Below, piece by piece: positions 34,506-46,437 of a DNA stretch of 64,000 nucleotides (position 1 is its first letter; each line of letters begins with the position of its first letter). The stretch is from NCBI RefSeq assembly GCF_004795105.1, contig NZ_SSBL01000001.1:372001-436000 (forward strand). Reading direction: 5' to 3'. Below the pieces are notes generated by a model, which searched no databases, was not told the origin of the DNA, and saw nothing but the letters and a program-made list of their open reading frames with translations. Origin of the DNA: Streptomyces sp. A0642 (lineage in GTDB: Bacteria > Actinomycetota > Actinomycetes > Streptomycetales > Streptomycetaceae). The translations under genes and the position numbers were made by a program.

Positions 34506-34818
34506 TGTGCTCCTCTTTCAGAAGTGGCTCAAGGGCCGCAACGGACGGCTGGACCTGCCCGGCAGGACCGGGCGGCCCGCTGTACGGGCAGCGCCCTCGC
34601 CGGAGAGCGCGACCGGGCTGTTTCCGTCCGGTCCGGGTTCCCGCCCGCAAACACAGCCAATCAGGGGAGGGCTTCGGTCTCCAGGCAGAACCACAGGCAG
34701 AAAGGGCGGGAGCGGACAGCCGCATGCGGTGCTGTGCGGACCGGCGCGGTGCGCAGGGGCGCCATGAGGCAGGAATCGGCTCCGCCTCGCCCGTCAGGTG
34801 CTCCGGGTACGGCCGGGG

Positions 34819-34961
34819 CGCCGCCGTCACCGCCGGAACGGCGGCTCGATGGCCGCAGCAGAAACCCGGTGGGACACCGACGCCGGGGGGCGGCGCCGTC
34901 ACGCCGGAAGGGTGGTGCGATGGCCGCGACAGGAACCCCATGGGGCACCGGCACCCCGGGG
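34819..34961. repeat. Imperfect tandem repeat, about 71 bp, two copies
   Basis: 34819-34888 and 34891-34961 share the order GCCGTCAC, CGCCGGAA, GATGGCCGC, AGGAACCC or AGAAACCC, GGG.CACCG and CCCCGGGG or GCCGGGG. It lies in the 661-base gap between the AraC gene start and the beta-propeller gene. No gene is supported in the rest of that gap (34506-35166). Confidence 0.6.
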
Positions 34962-35166
34962 CGCAGCGGGGCGCGCACACCGGTGCGCTCGCCCCGCGCG
35001 CTCGGGCACCGGCGGCACCGGCGAGAGGGAGCGGGGCACAACGGCGGCCCCCTGCCGGTTCTGTCGGGGGTGCTCACTCGCGGAGCAGGAGGGTGCGGCG
35101 GCTCGCCGGGCACGGTCTCCGGATGCCCGGCGGAGGCGGCCCTGCGGTGGGCCGCCCCTGCTGCCC

Positions 35167-36138
35167 TCACCGGCCAGGAGCGATCCGGGCGGCGAGGAGG
35201 TTGGGGTCGTGGTTCGTGGAGTAGGCGCCGCTGGCGATGGAGGCCGTGGTGCCCCGTACGGCAAGGGACGTCGGGTTCTCCAGCCCGTCGGCAGCCGTCA
35301 GCACCACGACGTGAGTGCCGTCGGGCCTCACCAGGACAACCTCGTTGTCCGCGTTGATCGCGGCCAGCAGGGTGTCGCCCGGACCGGTGAACGCGAAGTC
35401 GTCGATGTTCACGAGGCCGGTGGCACGGGTCTCGACTCGGCCGGCGACGCCCTGACGGGTCAGCGGGATGCGCAGCACCGTGCCCTTGTCCAGGTTGGAC
35501 ACCCAGGCCGCGCCATGGTGGATCTTGATGCCGTTGGCTCCCAGGAAGCCGGAGGCTTCCAGTTCGGGTGCGGTGGCCCAGATCCGGGGCGTGCCTCCGG
35601 CGGTGGGCACCCGCCAGACCGTGCCCAGGACCGAGTCGGCCACGTAGAGCAGGCCGCTGTGCCGGTCGAGCGCCAGGCCGTTGGGCAGGCTGTCGGCCGG
35701 GAGCGCGGCGATGCGCTCCGCCGTGCCACCGGGACGCAGACGCCACACGCCGGTCAGGTCGCTGCTGCCGGTGGCGTACGAGAAGTACAGCGTTCCGTCA
35801 TCGGTCCGGACGACACCGCCGAGGAAGGGCGAGGCCAGGACGGGAGTGGCGGTGCCGGCCGACGGCGCCGGCAGCGTCGCGAGGACGTGCACCCGGCCTG
35901 CGGGGGTGATGCGGGCGACCTGGCGACTGAACGCGAAGGTGACGTCGGCGCTGCCGCCGGGTTCCAGGGTGATGTTCTCCGGCCGCTGCCCGTCGGCCAT
36001 GTTCAGATGCGACACGAAGCGCACGTCGGAGACGGGGGCGGTGGCGGCGGTCGCCACCCCGGCGGTGGTCGCGGCGAGGACCGCCGCCGCAACCGCGGCC
36101 AGAAGGGCGGTCCGCCTGACCTGCATGGTTCTTGCCAT
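35167..36138 (-). CDS. Secreted beta-propeller protein, ScyD/ScyE-like
   Basis: 323 residues with a Sec signal peptide (cleavage after about residue 31, ATA). The mature part is built from repeats such as LPNGLALDRHSGLLYVADSVLGTVWRVP, GFLGANGIKIHHGAAWVSNLDKGTVLRIP and VNIDDFAFTGPGDTLLAAIN, the pattern of a six-bladed SMP-30/NHL-type propeller (ScyD/ScyE family). Known relatives are secreted proteins of unclear activity or lactonase-like. No metal site is obvious to me. Function is open. Confidence 0.75.
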   Translation of the reverse strand: MARTMQVRRTALLAAVAAAVLAATTAGVATAATAPVSDVRFVSHLNMADGQRPENITLEPGGSADVTFAFSRQVARITPAGRVHVLATLPAPSAGTATPVLASPFLGGVVRTDDGTLYFSYATGSSDLTGVWRLRPGGTAERIAALPADSLPNGLALDRHSGLLYVADSVLGTVWRVPTAGGTPRIWATAPELEASGFLGANGIKIHHGAAWVSNLDKGTVLRIPLTRQGVAGRVETRATGLVNIDDFAFTGPGDTLLAAINADNEVVLVRPDGTHVVVLTAADGLENPTSLAVRGTTASIASGAYSTNHDPNLLAARIAPGR

Positions 36139-37034
36139 TGCCTCTTGCTTTCTGTTGGTTCTGCTTCTCTGCGGATCGTGCGTGGGGTGGGTTGCGCGCG
36201 CCCGGGCGTCGGAACACCTGTGCGGCTCGAAGCCGGCTGCGGCACTGACCGGTCCGTCGCCGGAGTGAGCCGGTGCCGCGGCCGGAGGACCGGTGAAGAG
36301 GACACCCGCCCCCGGCGGCAGGGGAGTACTCCGGACGGCCTGGTGGCGAAGACCGATGGGGATCAGGCCTCGCCGGGTGCGGCCGCGCGGTACCTACCTG
36401 GTGACTCCTTCGGAGGTCTGCCGTCAGGACCCGCGCGGGACCCCGTCGAGCGGGACGTGCCGGGGATGTCCCGCGCGGGGGCCGCGTCGAGCGGGACAAC
36501 CCCGGCACGTGAGGAACACTAGGAACCGCCGGGCGGCGTATTTGTCTCTCCGCGCCCTGCCTATGGCCTGGGCGTGCCCCTGTACGCGGGCGAGGGGGGA
36601 AGAAGCGTCGCCGAGGGCATCGACGCTGCGTGCGAACGGCGACGCGGACCAGGTCGCCGCGGCCGTGGGCCGGGAGACGGCGACCGGGGGGAAACGCCTT
36701 CCAGTTCTACGGGCTGAGCGGACCGCCTCCGGGGCGAGGGCGCCCTCGGCGTCGGTCTTCCCCCGTCGTCCGTACAGCGCCGGCCCGCCACGTGACGGGT
36801 CGGTGAAGCGCAGCCGGAGGGGTTTGCCCGGACGAGCCGCTCGAGCTCCTCGGCGGTGACCTCGTCGATGTGCAACACCGCAATGCTGTCCGCAAGTTCG
36901 TCACCCTTCTCCAGGTACCGGGTGTCGGCGTTCGGACATCCGACTTGACCGACAGCCGGTCGATGGCATGTCCTACGGTTTTCCGGAAGGGGTCCGGAGA
37001 ATCTTCGGAAGCACTGTCGACGGAGGTGGAACAC
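36139..37034. other. Gene-poor stretch before the LacI gene
   Basis: 896 bases. A direct repeat with GTCGAGCGGGAC lies near 36444 and 36487. On the minus strand, about 36825-36935, a frame reads LADSIAVLHIDEVTAEELE with good codon bias but has no recognisable start or family; it may be a relic. TTTTCCGGAAGG at 36979-36990 resembles the palindrome at 38199-38210. Confidence 0.3.
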
Positions 37035-38093
37035 GTGGCCCTGGATGGCACCCGGCCCAAGGCAACCACGGAGGGCCCGGGCGGGCCGGCCAAGGTGACG
37101 ATCACCGAGATCGCGCGTGAGGCCGGAGTGTCCGTGCCGACCGTCTCGCGGGTCGTCAACGGGCGCTCCGATGTCTCACCCGCCACCCGGGCCCGTGTCG
37201 AGGACCTGCTGAACCGGCACGGCTACCAGCGCCGGCCGGCCGCACCCGGGACCCGGGCGGCCCTGCTCGACCTGGTCTTCAACGATCTCGACAGCCCATG
37301 GGCCGTGGAGATCATCCGAGGCGTCGAGGAGGTCGCGCACGAGGCGAGTGTGGGAACGGTGGTCTCCGCGATTCACGACCGGGCGGGCGCCGCGCGGCAG
37401 TGGATGACCAACCTGCGCGCCCGGGCGTCGGACGGCGTGATCCTGGTGACGTCTGTGCTCGAACCCGGGCTGCACGGCGAACTGCGCCGCCTGGGCGTGC
37501 CGTTGGTGGTCGTGGACCCCGCCGGTTCGCCGGCGACGGAGGCCCCCACGGTCGGCGCCACCAACTGGGCGGGCGGGATGGCGGCGACCGAGTACCTCCT
37601 GCGCCTCGGGCACCGTCGGATCGGGTTCATCGAGGGCCCGCCGCGGCTGCTGTGCTCCCGGGCCCGGCTCGACGGCTACCGGGCCGCACTGGACGGGGCG
37701 GGTGTGGCCGCCGATGACGCGCTCGTGGTGTCCGGCGACTTCTACCACGCGTCCGGATTCACCGGCGCGGGGCGGCTGTTGGAGCTGCCCGAACCGCCGA
37801 CCGCGATCTTCGCAGCGAGCGATCAGATGGCGCTCGGTGCGATCGAGGCGCTGCGTCGGCGCGGCCTTCGGGTGCCGGAGGACATGAGCGTCGTCGGCTT
37901 CGACGATCTGCCGGAGGTGCGCTGGTCGGCACCGCCCCTGACCACGATCCGTCAGCCTCTCTCCGATATGGGCAAGCTGGCGGCTCGGATACTCCTCGAC
38001 CTCGCACGGGACGTCGAACCGGCCTCCCCGCGGATGGAACTCGCCACTGAGCTGGTGGTCCGGGAGAGCACCGCGCCGCCGCGCTCCGCATAG
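37035..38093 (+). CDS. LacI-family transcriptional repressor
   Basis: 352 residues. HTH: VTITEIAREAGVSVPTVSRVVNG, with the minor-groove hinge helix (SPATRARVEDLLNRHGY). The periplasmic-binding-protein-like sensor domain has VDPAGSPATEAPTVGATNWAGG, RLGHRRIGFIEGPP, AIFAASDQMALGAIEALRRRG and VVGFDDLPEVRWSAPPLTT, as in XylR/BxlR/DasR-like sugar repressors. GTG 37035 is chosen because GGAGGTG lies 7 bases upstream; it gives a 19-residue lead before the HTH. It heads the hemicellulase island, just before a sugar-binding-protein relic and xlnA, so it probably once controlled the matching transporter. Confidence 0.85.
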   Translation: MALDGTRPKATTEGPGGPAKVTITEIAREAGVSVPTVSRVVNGRSDVSPATRARVEDLLNRHGYQRRPAAPGTRAALLDLVFNDLDSPWAVEIIRGVEEVAHEASVGTVVSAIHDRAGAARQWMTNLRARASDGVILVTSVLEPGLHGELRRLGVPLVVVDPAGSPATEAPTVGATNWAGGMAATEYLLRLGHRRIGFIEGPPRLLCSRARLDGYRAALDGAGVAADDALVVSGDFYHASGFTGAGRLLELPEPPTAIFAASDQMALGAIEALRRRGLRVPEDMSVVGFDDLPEVRWSAPPLTTIRQPLSDMGKLAARILLDLARDVEPASPRMELATELVVRESTAPPRSA

Positions 38094-38108
38094 CGAACAC
38101 TGCACACA

Positions 38109-38151
38109 GTGGGTGTCAACGCCCTTTCTTGTCAGGGCCGTTGACACCCAC
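38109..38151. repeat. Long inverted repeat after the LacI gene, overlapping a promoter
   Basis: Arms 38109-38125 and 38134-38151 match over 17 pairs with a single bulge around an eight-base loop. It may be the LacI gene terminator, but its right arm includes the TTGACA of the following promoter, so it may also be an operator. Confidence 0.7.
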
Positions 38152-38169
38152 GACGCATGCCCGTAACTT
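38141..38169 (+). promoter_or_regulatory. Promoter reading toward the binding-protein relic and xlnA
   Basis: TTGACA (38141-38146), 17 bases, TAACTT (38164-38169): the best consensus -35 in the window. Just downstream is the 12-bp palindrome CCTTCCGGAAGG (38199-38210), which also holds the ribosome site of the relic gene. Confidence 0.6.
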
Positions 38170-38216
38170 CCATGGCCGCCCCCGAGAATTATCGGCAGCC
38201 TTCCGGAAGGTGCACG

Positions 38217-40185
<1,969 letters not shown>

Positions 40186-40210
40186 TCCGGCGCGGCGAAA
40201 GGGTGAACCG

Positions 40211-41581
40211 ATGAAGACCGATGGTGCGGGTTCCCCCGCCCCTCCCCAACGACATCGCTGGTGGTCCCGGCTCGCCGCCGTCGTGGCGGCGACCCTCGCG
40301 ATCGGCATGCTCGTCGCGGTGAACCCGTCGCCCGCCGAGGCGGCGACGGTGGACACCCAAGCCTGGTACGTCCTGGTCAATCGCAACAGCGGGAAGGCAC
40401 TGGACGTCTCCGGCGTGTCCACCGCCGACGGCGCGCGGATCAACCAGTGGACGCGCCACGACGGAACCAACCAGCAGTGGCAGTTCGTGGACTCCGGCGG
40501 CGGGTTCTACCGGCTCAAGGCCCGGCATTCGGGCAAGGTTCTCGACGTGGCCGGCTCCTCTGCCGCCGACGGTGCCGCGATCGCGCAGTGGGCCGACGGC
40601 AACGGGGTCAACCAGCAGTTCCGCCTGGCCGACTCCGACGCGGGCCACGTCCGGCTGATCAACCGCAACAGCGGCAAGGCCGTGGAGGTCCAGGGCGGCT
40701 CGACGGCCGACGGCGGCAACGTCGTCCAGTACACCGACTGGGGCGGCGCCAACCAGCAGTGGCAGATGATCAAGCTGTCGTCCGGCAGCGGCGGCGGATG
40801 CGGTAGCGCGCCGACCCTGGCGAGCGGTACGCACACGATTCAGAGCAGCGGCAAGAGCCGCAGCTTCATCCTCAGGGTTCCCGCCAACTACGACAACAGC
40901 CACCGCTACCGGCTGATCTTCGCGTTCCACTGGCGGGGCGGGACCGCCGGCGAGATCTCCTCGGGCGGAACGAGCGGGAGCGCCTGGTCCTACTACGGCC
41001 AGCAGGAACAGTCGAACGACAGCGCGATCCTCGTCGCCCCCCAGGGCATCGACAACGGCTGGGCCAATGCGGGCGGCGAGGACATCACCTTCGTCGACGA
41101 CATGATCCAGCGAATCGAGGGCGGCCTCTGCGTCAACACGGCCCAGCGCTTCGCCACCGGGTTCAGCTGGGGCGGGGGGATGAGTTACGCCCTCGCGTGC
41201 GCCCGGGCGAACGTCTTCAGGGCCGTGGCGGTGATCTCCGGCGCCCAGATCAGCGGGTGCAGTGGCGGCACTCAGCCCATCGCCTACTTCGGAATCCACG
41301 GCATCGGCGACTCCGTCCTCAACATCGCCCAAGGGCGGTCGCTGCGCGACAAGTTCGTCAGCAACAACGGCTGCACCCCCCAGAGCCCGCGCGAGCCCGC
41401 CCCGGGCAGCCGGACGCACATCACCACTTCGTACGCGGGCTGCCGGGCCGGGTATCCGGTCCAGTGGGCGGCGTTCGACGGAGACCACATTCCCGGTCCG
41501 GTCGACGGCTCTCCCAACGAGAGCGGCGTCACCACCTGGACCAAGGGTGAGATATGGAGGTTCTTCGCTCAGTTCCAGTGA
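40211..41581 (+). CDS. Secreted CE1-like esterase with N-terminal ricin-type CBM13
   Basis: 456 residues. Signal peptide about 1-44 (ends AEA). Residues 46-190 are a beta-trefoil of three repeats (NRNSGKALDVSG, ARHSGKVLDVAG, NRNSGKAVEVQG, each with QQW or QQF). After a Ser/Gly linker comes a polyhydroxybutyrate-depolymerase/feruloyl-esterase-like alpha/beta hydrolase: RSFILRVPANYD, then the nucleophile elbow ATGFSWGGGMSYALAC and a likely catalytic His in FDGDHIPGP. Acetylxylan or feruloyl esterase activity is likely, which would help XlnA by removing side groups. It is cotranscribed with xlnA and followed at once by a strong hairpin. Exact substrate not known. Confidence 0.9.
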   Translation: MKTDGAGSPAPPQRHRWWSRLAAVVAATLAIGMLVAVNPSPAEAATVDTQAWYVLVNRNSGKALDVSGVSTADGARINQWTRHDGTNQQWQFVDSGGGFYRLKARHSGKVLDVAGSSAADGAAIAQWADGNGVNQQFRLADSDAGHVRLINRNSGKAVEVQGGSTADGGNVVQYTDWGGANQQWQMIKLSSGSGGGCGSAPTLASGTHTIQSSGKSRSFILRVPANYDNSHRYRLIFAFHWRGGTAGEISSGGTSGSAWSYYGQQEQSNDSAILVAPQGIDNGWANAGGEDITFVDDMIQRIEGGLCVNTAQRFATGFSWGGGMSYALACARANVFRAVAVISGAQISGCSGGTQPIAYFGIHGIGDSVLNIAQGRSLRDKFVSNNGCTPQSPREPAPGSRTHITTSYAGCRAGYPVQWAAFDGDHIPGPVDGSPNESGVTTWTKGEIWRFFAQFQ

Positions 41582-41595
41582 CACGCCCGCGCCAT

Positions 41596-41627
41596 GGGGT
41601 GGAGCCAGGTGATCCTGGCTCCACCCC
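41596..41627 (+). terminator. Perfect 14-bp hairpin ending the xlnA operon
   Basis: Arms 41596-41609 and 41614-41627 pair exactly with a four-base loop, 15 bases after the esterase stop. Confidence 0.8.
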
Positions 41628-41680
41628 GTCGTCGTGGGCGCGGCGTGCTGCCACCCCGTCGTCGTGGGGGCGGCGTGCTG
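41621..41680. repeat. Tandem 30-bp repeat
   Basis: 41621-41650 and 41651-41680 differ at one base, and a partial third copy (CCCCCGTCGTC) follows. The first copy overlaps the right arm of the terminator hairpin, so the repeat probably arose by slippage at the operon end. Confidence 0.75.
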
Positions 41681-41748
41681 CCCCCGTCGTCCGAGCCGCG
41701 CGCTGCCCCGCACGCGGCCTGAACGTAGTTCTGCAGGAGGGCTGGTTC

Positions 41749-42027
41749 ATGACGGGCCGGCCTTTGACGCTCCTGGCAGTGCACGCCCAGACCCCCGGGG
41801 CGAGAGGTGCCGTCCTGAAGGTCAGCGGTCTGGAGAGGACGCACCACGCCGGCACGAGTACGGCTTCTCCGTCCGCTCCGGCCACATCGGGGCTCATCGC
41901 CTCACGAGGGCGGCACCGGACGGGCCGGGAGAGGTCCGGCGCGTTGAGGCGCGGGGAGATTCGCGTACGCCGAGGACGCCCCCGGCGCGACCGCACCCGG
42001 GACGCCCTCTTCGCCGGACCGCGCTGA
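41749..42027 (+). pseudogene. Internally deleted copy of the PIG-L deacetylase gene
   Basis: The first 14 codons (MTGRPLTLLAVHAQ) match the intact deacetylase start (MTDRPLTLMAVHAH) and the DNA over about 42 bases is nearly the same. The zinc motif that should follow is lost. The last codons, DALFAGPR then stop, match the intact NDLFAGLR. In between, only scattered likeness remains (for example GAVLK near GGVLA). The frame is open for 92 residues with AGGAGG before its ATG, so a short product could be made, but it lacks both metal motifs. The intact gene is on the other strand at 2425-3258. Confidence 0.75.
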
Positions 42028-42072
42028 TGCCGCTGATCCCCACGCCCCGTCAGGGCGTGGGGATCAGCGGCA
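42028..42072. terminator. Perfect 19-bp hairpin between convergent units
   Basis: Arms 42028-42046 and 42054-42072 pair exactly with a seven-base loop. It begins directly after the pseudogene stop and ends 54 bases from the GH27 stop, so it can serve both directions. Confidence 0.8.
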
Positions 42073-42126
42073 CTCTCGTCCCCCTACGGGCCCGTAACCG
42101 TTGCGACGGTCACGCCCGCCTCCCTT

Positions 42127-43773
42127 TCACACGCGGTTCCACTTCTGCCCGGCCTGACCGTTGCAGGTCCACAGGACCAGAGGGGTCCCGTTGGCGGTGC
42201 GTGCTCCGTCGGCGTCGAGGCACAGTCCGGCGTGGACGTTGCGGATCGAACCGTCGGAGCCGAGGGTCCACTTCTGGTTGTTCTGGCCGTTGCAGGACCA
42301 GGTGATGACACGGGTGCCGTTGGTGGCGCCCTGGTTGTAGGCGTCCAGGCACTTGTCGCCGTAGACCCGGATCTCACCGCCCGACCAGGTGGTCCACAGC
42401 TGGTTGGCGGCCGTGTGGCAGTCCCAGAGCAGTGCGGTGGCCCCGGCGGTGGTGGAGGCGTTGTCCACATCCACGCACCGGCCGGACGCGCTGCCTCGCA
42501 GGCGCGAGGTGGTGGCGGCCAGCGGCGTGCCACCGGTCACCCGGAACACGGCCACGCCATGCGCGGGGACGCTCGCGGAGATCTGCCCGGACGTGGTGGA
42601 GGTGCCGCCGGACCACTGGTCCGTGAGCGTGAACGATCCACCGGACAAGCCGGCTTCGGCGGCCGACGTGGTGACCGTCGCGGTGCCGCCGCCCCGGTTG
42701 AAGAGGCCCACAGCGACCGACCCGTCCGACAGGGGCTTGGCGAACACCTCGGTGGCGCCGTCATCGCGCACCCTGCGTCCGCCCGCCCCCAGCGCATCCT
42801 GGTTCACCGCCAGCAGGCGGGGGTTGCGCAGGATCGCGCTCACATCGGCGGACATGGTGCGGATGTCGTTGCCGGCCATGAGCGGGGCGCTCAGCAGCGC
42901 CCACAGCGCGAAGTGCGAACGGGACTCGGTCAGCGACAGGCCGGGGCGGCCGACGACCAGCATGTCGGGGTCGTTCCAGTGTCCCGGGCCGGACTGCGCC
43001 GCGAGGGGCGCGGTGACGTCCAGGACGTTGCCGACGCCCATCGGATAGCTGTTGGTGTTGCCGTTCTGCCAGATGTCCAGCAGATCCTCGGTCGTCCGCC
43101 AGAGGTCGGCGACCTCGCCCCAGTTGTAGGCGGCACCGGTGATGGCGTGCAGACTGTTGGGGTTGATGCTGTAGACGATCGGCCGCCCCGTGGCACGCAG
43201 GGCGTCGCGCATGAGCGTGAACCGCGCGACCTGCTCGTCACGGGTCCCGCTGGACGAACACCAGTCGTACTTGAGGTAGTCGACGCCCCATGAGGCGAAC
43301 ATGCCGGCGTCCTGGGCCTCGTGGCCCCTGCTGCCGGTGGACCCCGGGTAGCCGCCCGTGGCCTGCGCGCAGGTGCGCTCCCCGGGTACCTGGTAGATGC
43401 CGAACTTCAGCCCCTTGCCGTGGATGTAGTCACCGAGCGCCTTCATTCCGCTGGGGAACTTGGCCGGATCGGCCCGCAGGTTGCCCGCCGTGTCGCGCTG
43501 GGGGTCGAACCAGCAGTCGTCGACCACGACGTACCGGTAGCCGGCGTCCCGCATGCCCGAGGACACCATCGCGTCGGCGGCCTGGCGCACCTTGTCCTCG
43601 GTGATCCCGCACCCGAAGCTGTTCCAGCTGTTCCACCCCAGGGGAGGGGTGAGTGCCGGACTGCCCGGCGCGGCCGTGGCGGTGGAGTGGGAGGAGGCGG
43701 TCATGGACGCGGTGACCGTCAGCAGGGCGGTCACGAGAAGGCGGAGCAGTCGTGCACCTGATCGTCTGGGCAC
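42127..43773 (-). CDS. Secreted GH27 alpha-galactosidase/beta-L-arabinopyranosidase with CBM13
   Basis: 548 residues. Signal peptide about 1-35, GH27 barrel 40-330 with PPLGWNSWNSFGC, VVVDDCWFDP, the nucleophile Asp in YLKYDWCSSS and the acid/base Asp in GHWNDPDMLVVG. A beta-sandwich follows, then a ricin-type CBM13 (SGRCVDVDNAS, GDKCLDAYNQG, AGLCLDADGA). Known Streptomyces GH27 enzymes with CBM13 include a beta-L-arabinopyranosidase of S. avermitilis. Here GIYQVPG (126-131) replaces the GIYSDAG/GIYADVG of plain alpha-galactosidases, which may shift specificity. The product would trim Gal or Arap side groups. GTG/ATG choice: ATG 43773. Divergent from the GH62 gene across a shared control region. 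Confidence 0.88.
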   Translation of the reverse strand: MPRRSGARLLRLLVTALLTVTASMTASSHSTATAAPGSPALTPPLGWNSWNSFGCGITEDKVRQAADAMVSSGMRDAGYRYVVVDDCWFDPQRDTAGNLRADPAKFPSGMKALGDYIHGKGLKFGIYQVPGERTCAQATGGYPGSTGSRGHEAQDAGMFASWGVDYLKYDWCSSSGTRDEQVARFTLMRDALRATGRPIVYSINPNSLHAITGAAYNWGEVADLWRTTEDLLDIWQNGNTNSYPMGVGNVLDVTAPLAAQSGPGHWNDPDMLVVGRPGLSLTESRSHFALWALLSAPLMAGNDIRTMSADVSAILRNPRLLAVNQDALGAGGRRVRDDGATEVFAKPLSDGSVAVGLFNRGGGTATVTTSAAEAGLSGGSFTLTDQWSGGTSTTSGQISASVPAHGVAVFRVTGGTPLAATTSRLRGSASGRCVDVDNASTTAGATALLWDCHTAANQLWTTWSGGEIRVYGDKCLDAYNQGATNGTRVITWSCNGQNNQKWTLGSDGSIRNVHAGLCLDADGARTANGTPLVLWTCNGQAGQKWNRV

Positions 43774-43810
43774 CTGGAGTTCCTTCTCTCGGGGACGATC
43801 CGAAGAGGTT

Positions 43811-43877
43811 CGAAATTTCGGACGCCATTCGGAAAGTATGGATACCCGGATGATAGAGATGTGGTCGGCCCTGTCAA
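43811..43877 (-). promoter_or_regulatory. GH27 promoter with CGAAATTTCG operator
   Basis: Minus strand: TTGACA (43877-43872), 16 bases, TATCAT (43855-43850). About 30 bases downstream of the -10 lies the perfect palindrome CGAAATTTCG (43811-43820). It fits the CGAA-N-TTCG type reported for the xylobiose repressor BxlR, as I recall it. Confidence 0.6.
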
Positions 43878-43983
43878 CACCCCTTACGGAAGCGGCCCGT
43901 TCGGGGGTCGTAAAAGGGTTCCCATCCCGAGAGGACCGCTACCCGCTGGGCTCGACCTGCGGTGTTTGGGCCTTTGGACGAGG

Positions 43984-44050
43984 CGAAACTTTCGGTGTTT
44001 TCCGCGACTTGTGCGAGAAGTATTGACGTCATTCACTGAGTACCTATCAT
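43984..44050 (+). promoter_or_regulatory. GH62 promoter with CGAAACTTTCG operator
   Basis: CGAAACTTTCG (43984-43994), a perfect palindrome about a central C, lies 28 bases before TTGACG (44023-44028), then 16 bases and TATCAT (44045-44050). The -35/-10 spacing and -10 sequence equal those of the divergent GH27 promoter. The leader to the GH62 start is about 275 bases and holds no other feature I can name. Confidence 0.6.
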
Positions 44051-44263
44051 CAGGTTGCTCGACACTCCGACCCCTGTTCGATATGACGAACACGTCGGAT
44101 CTGCTCCACGTCCGACGGGGGCCGCCGGGTCACGCTCACCGCAACGCCGAGTCGCAAGAAGAGGGCGCCGTGCATGTCTATGTCATGGCCGCATCAAGTC
44201 TTCGCACCGTGGCAAGGGACCGGCCCGGCGCCCGCGGATCCGATCCGCTGCGAACCGCACTGA

Positions 44264-45760
<1,497 letters not shown>

Positions 45761-45867
45761 CCTTCCTGATGCACGGTGACCGCGATGTGGTGCGGCCTGC
45801 CGAGGCGCGGATGAGCGGTCGGCGGGTGGACGACTCCACCGGCTGACCGGCACTCATCCTCGCGTGG

Positions 45868-45897
45868 AACCCCCAGCCGTGCGTCGGCTGGGGGTTT
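45868..45897 (+). terminator. Rho-independent terminator of the GH62 gene
   Basis: AACCCCCAGCCG (45868-45879) pairs exactly with CGGCTGGGGGTT (45885-45896) around TGCGT, ending in TTT. It is 108 bases after the stop and one of the few here with a T-run. Confidence 0.85.
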
Positions 45898-46437
45898 CCT
45901 CGTCACGGGGTGAAGGGCGGCCTTTCCCGGGGCGGACAGAAGACCGGAGCCGGAATGGCGCGCGGAGGGACGGGTCGGTACGCCCTGCCGGCTCGCCCTT
46001 CCCGACCTGGCCGGTGAGGCCCGTCGCCGCTTTCGAGCCACGGAGCACCGAGACGCTCGGCGCGGGGGAGAAGCACGAGCGACGCGGGTGCGTCCTCGTG
46101 GTCACGCTCGGCAGGGAACCCAACGGCGGCAGTCGCGTGAGCGCGCCCCCGGGTCATAGCCGGGGAACGCCCTGCGCCGGGTCGTCGGTACGAGGCTCCC
46201 GCGAGCTACGGGCGTGGCCGAGCGCGCCGCACGGCAAGGGGTGGTCGGGCGATCCCGTCCACCCGGCACCGTGTCCTGCGCGTGGCGCCGCCGGACAGCG
46301 ACGGATGCTCCAACCGGGCGAAGTGCGGCGAGGTTCGGGGCGACCCGCCGTACGTCCTCGTTCAGACCGGGAAACCTCGCCCACGATCGATTCCTCCACG
46401 GATGCCCATCCGCAGGCCCCAGACACGACGGAGAACG
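45898..46437. other. Intergenic stretch without a supported gene
   Basis: 540 bases between the GH62 terminator and the YhgE-like gene. Open frames are present on both strands but none has a start site, a family motif or a neighbour that supports it. Confidence 0.4.

Noticed and set aside
36561..37034. 157-codon minus-strand frame upstream of the LacI gene
   Set aside because: About 35 residues look protein-like, but the start overlaps the LacI ribosome site and the rest is Arg/Pro-rich; kept only as a note on the gap.
41596..42072. CRISPR-like look of the repeats and hairpins
   Set aside because: Only two tandem copies without spacers and no cas genes; the hairpins are terminators.
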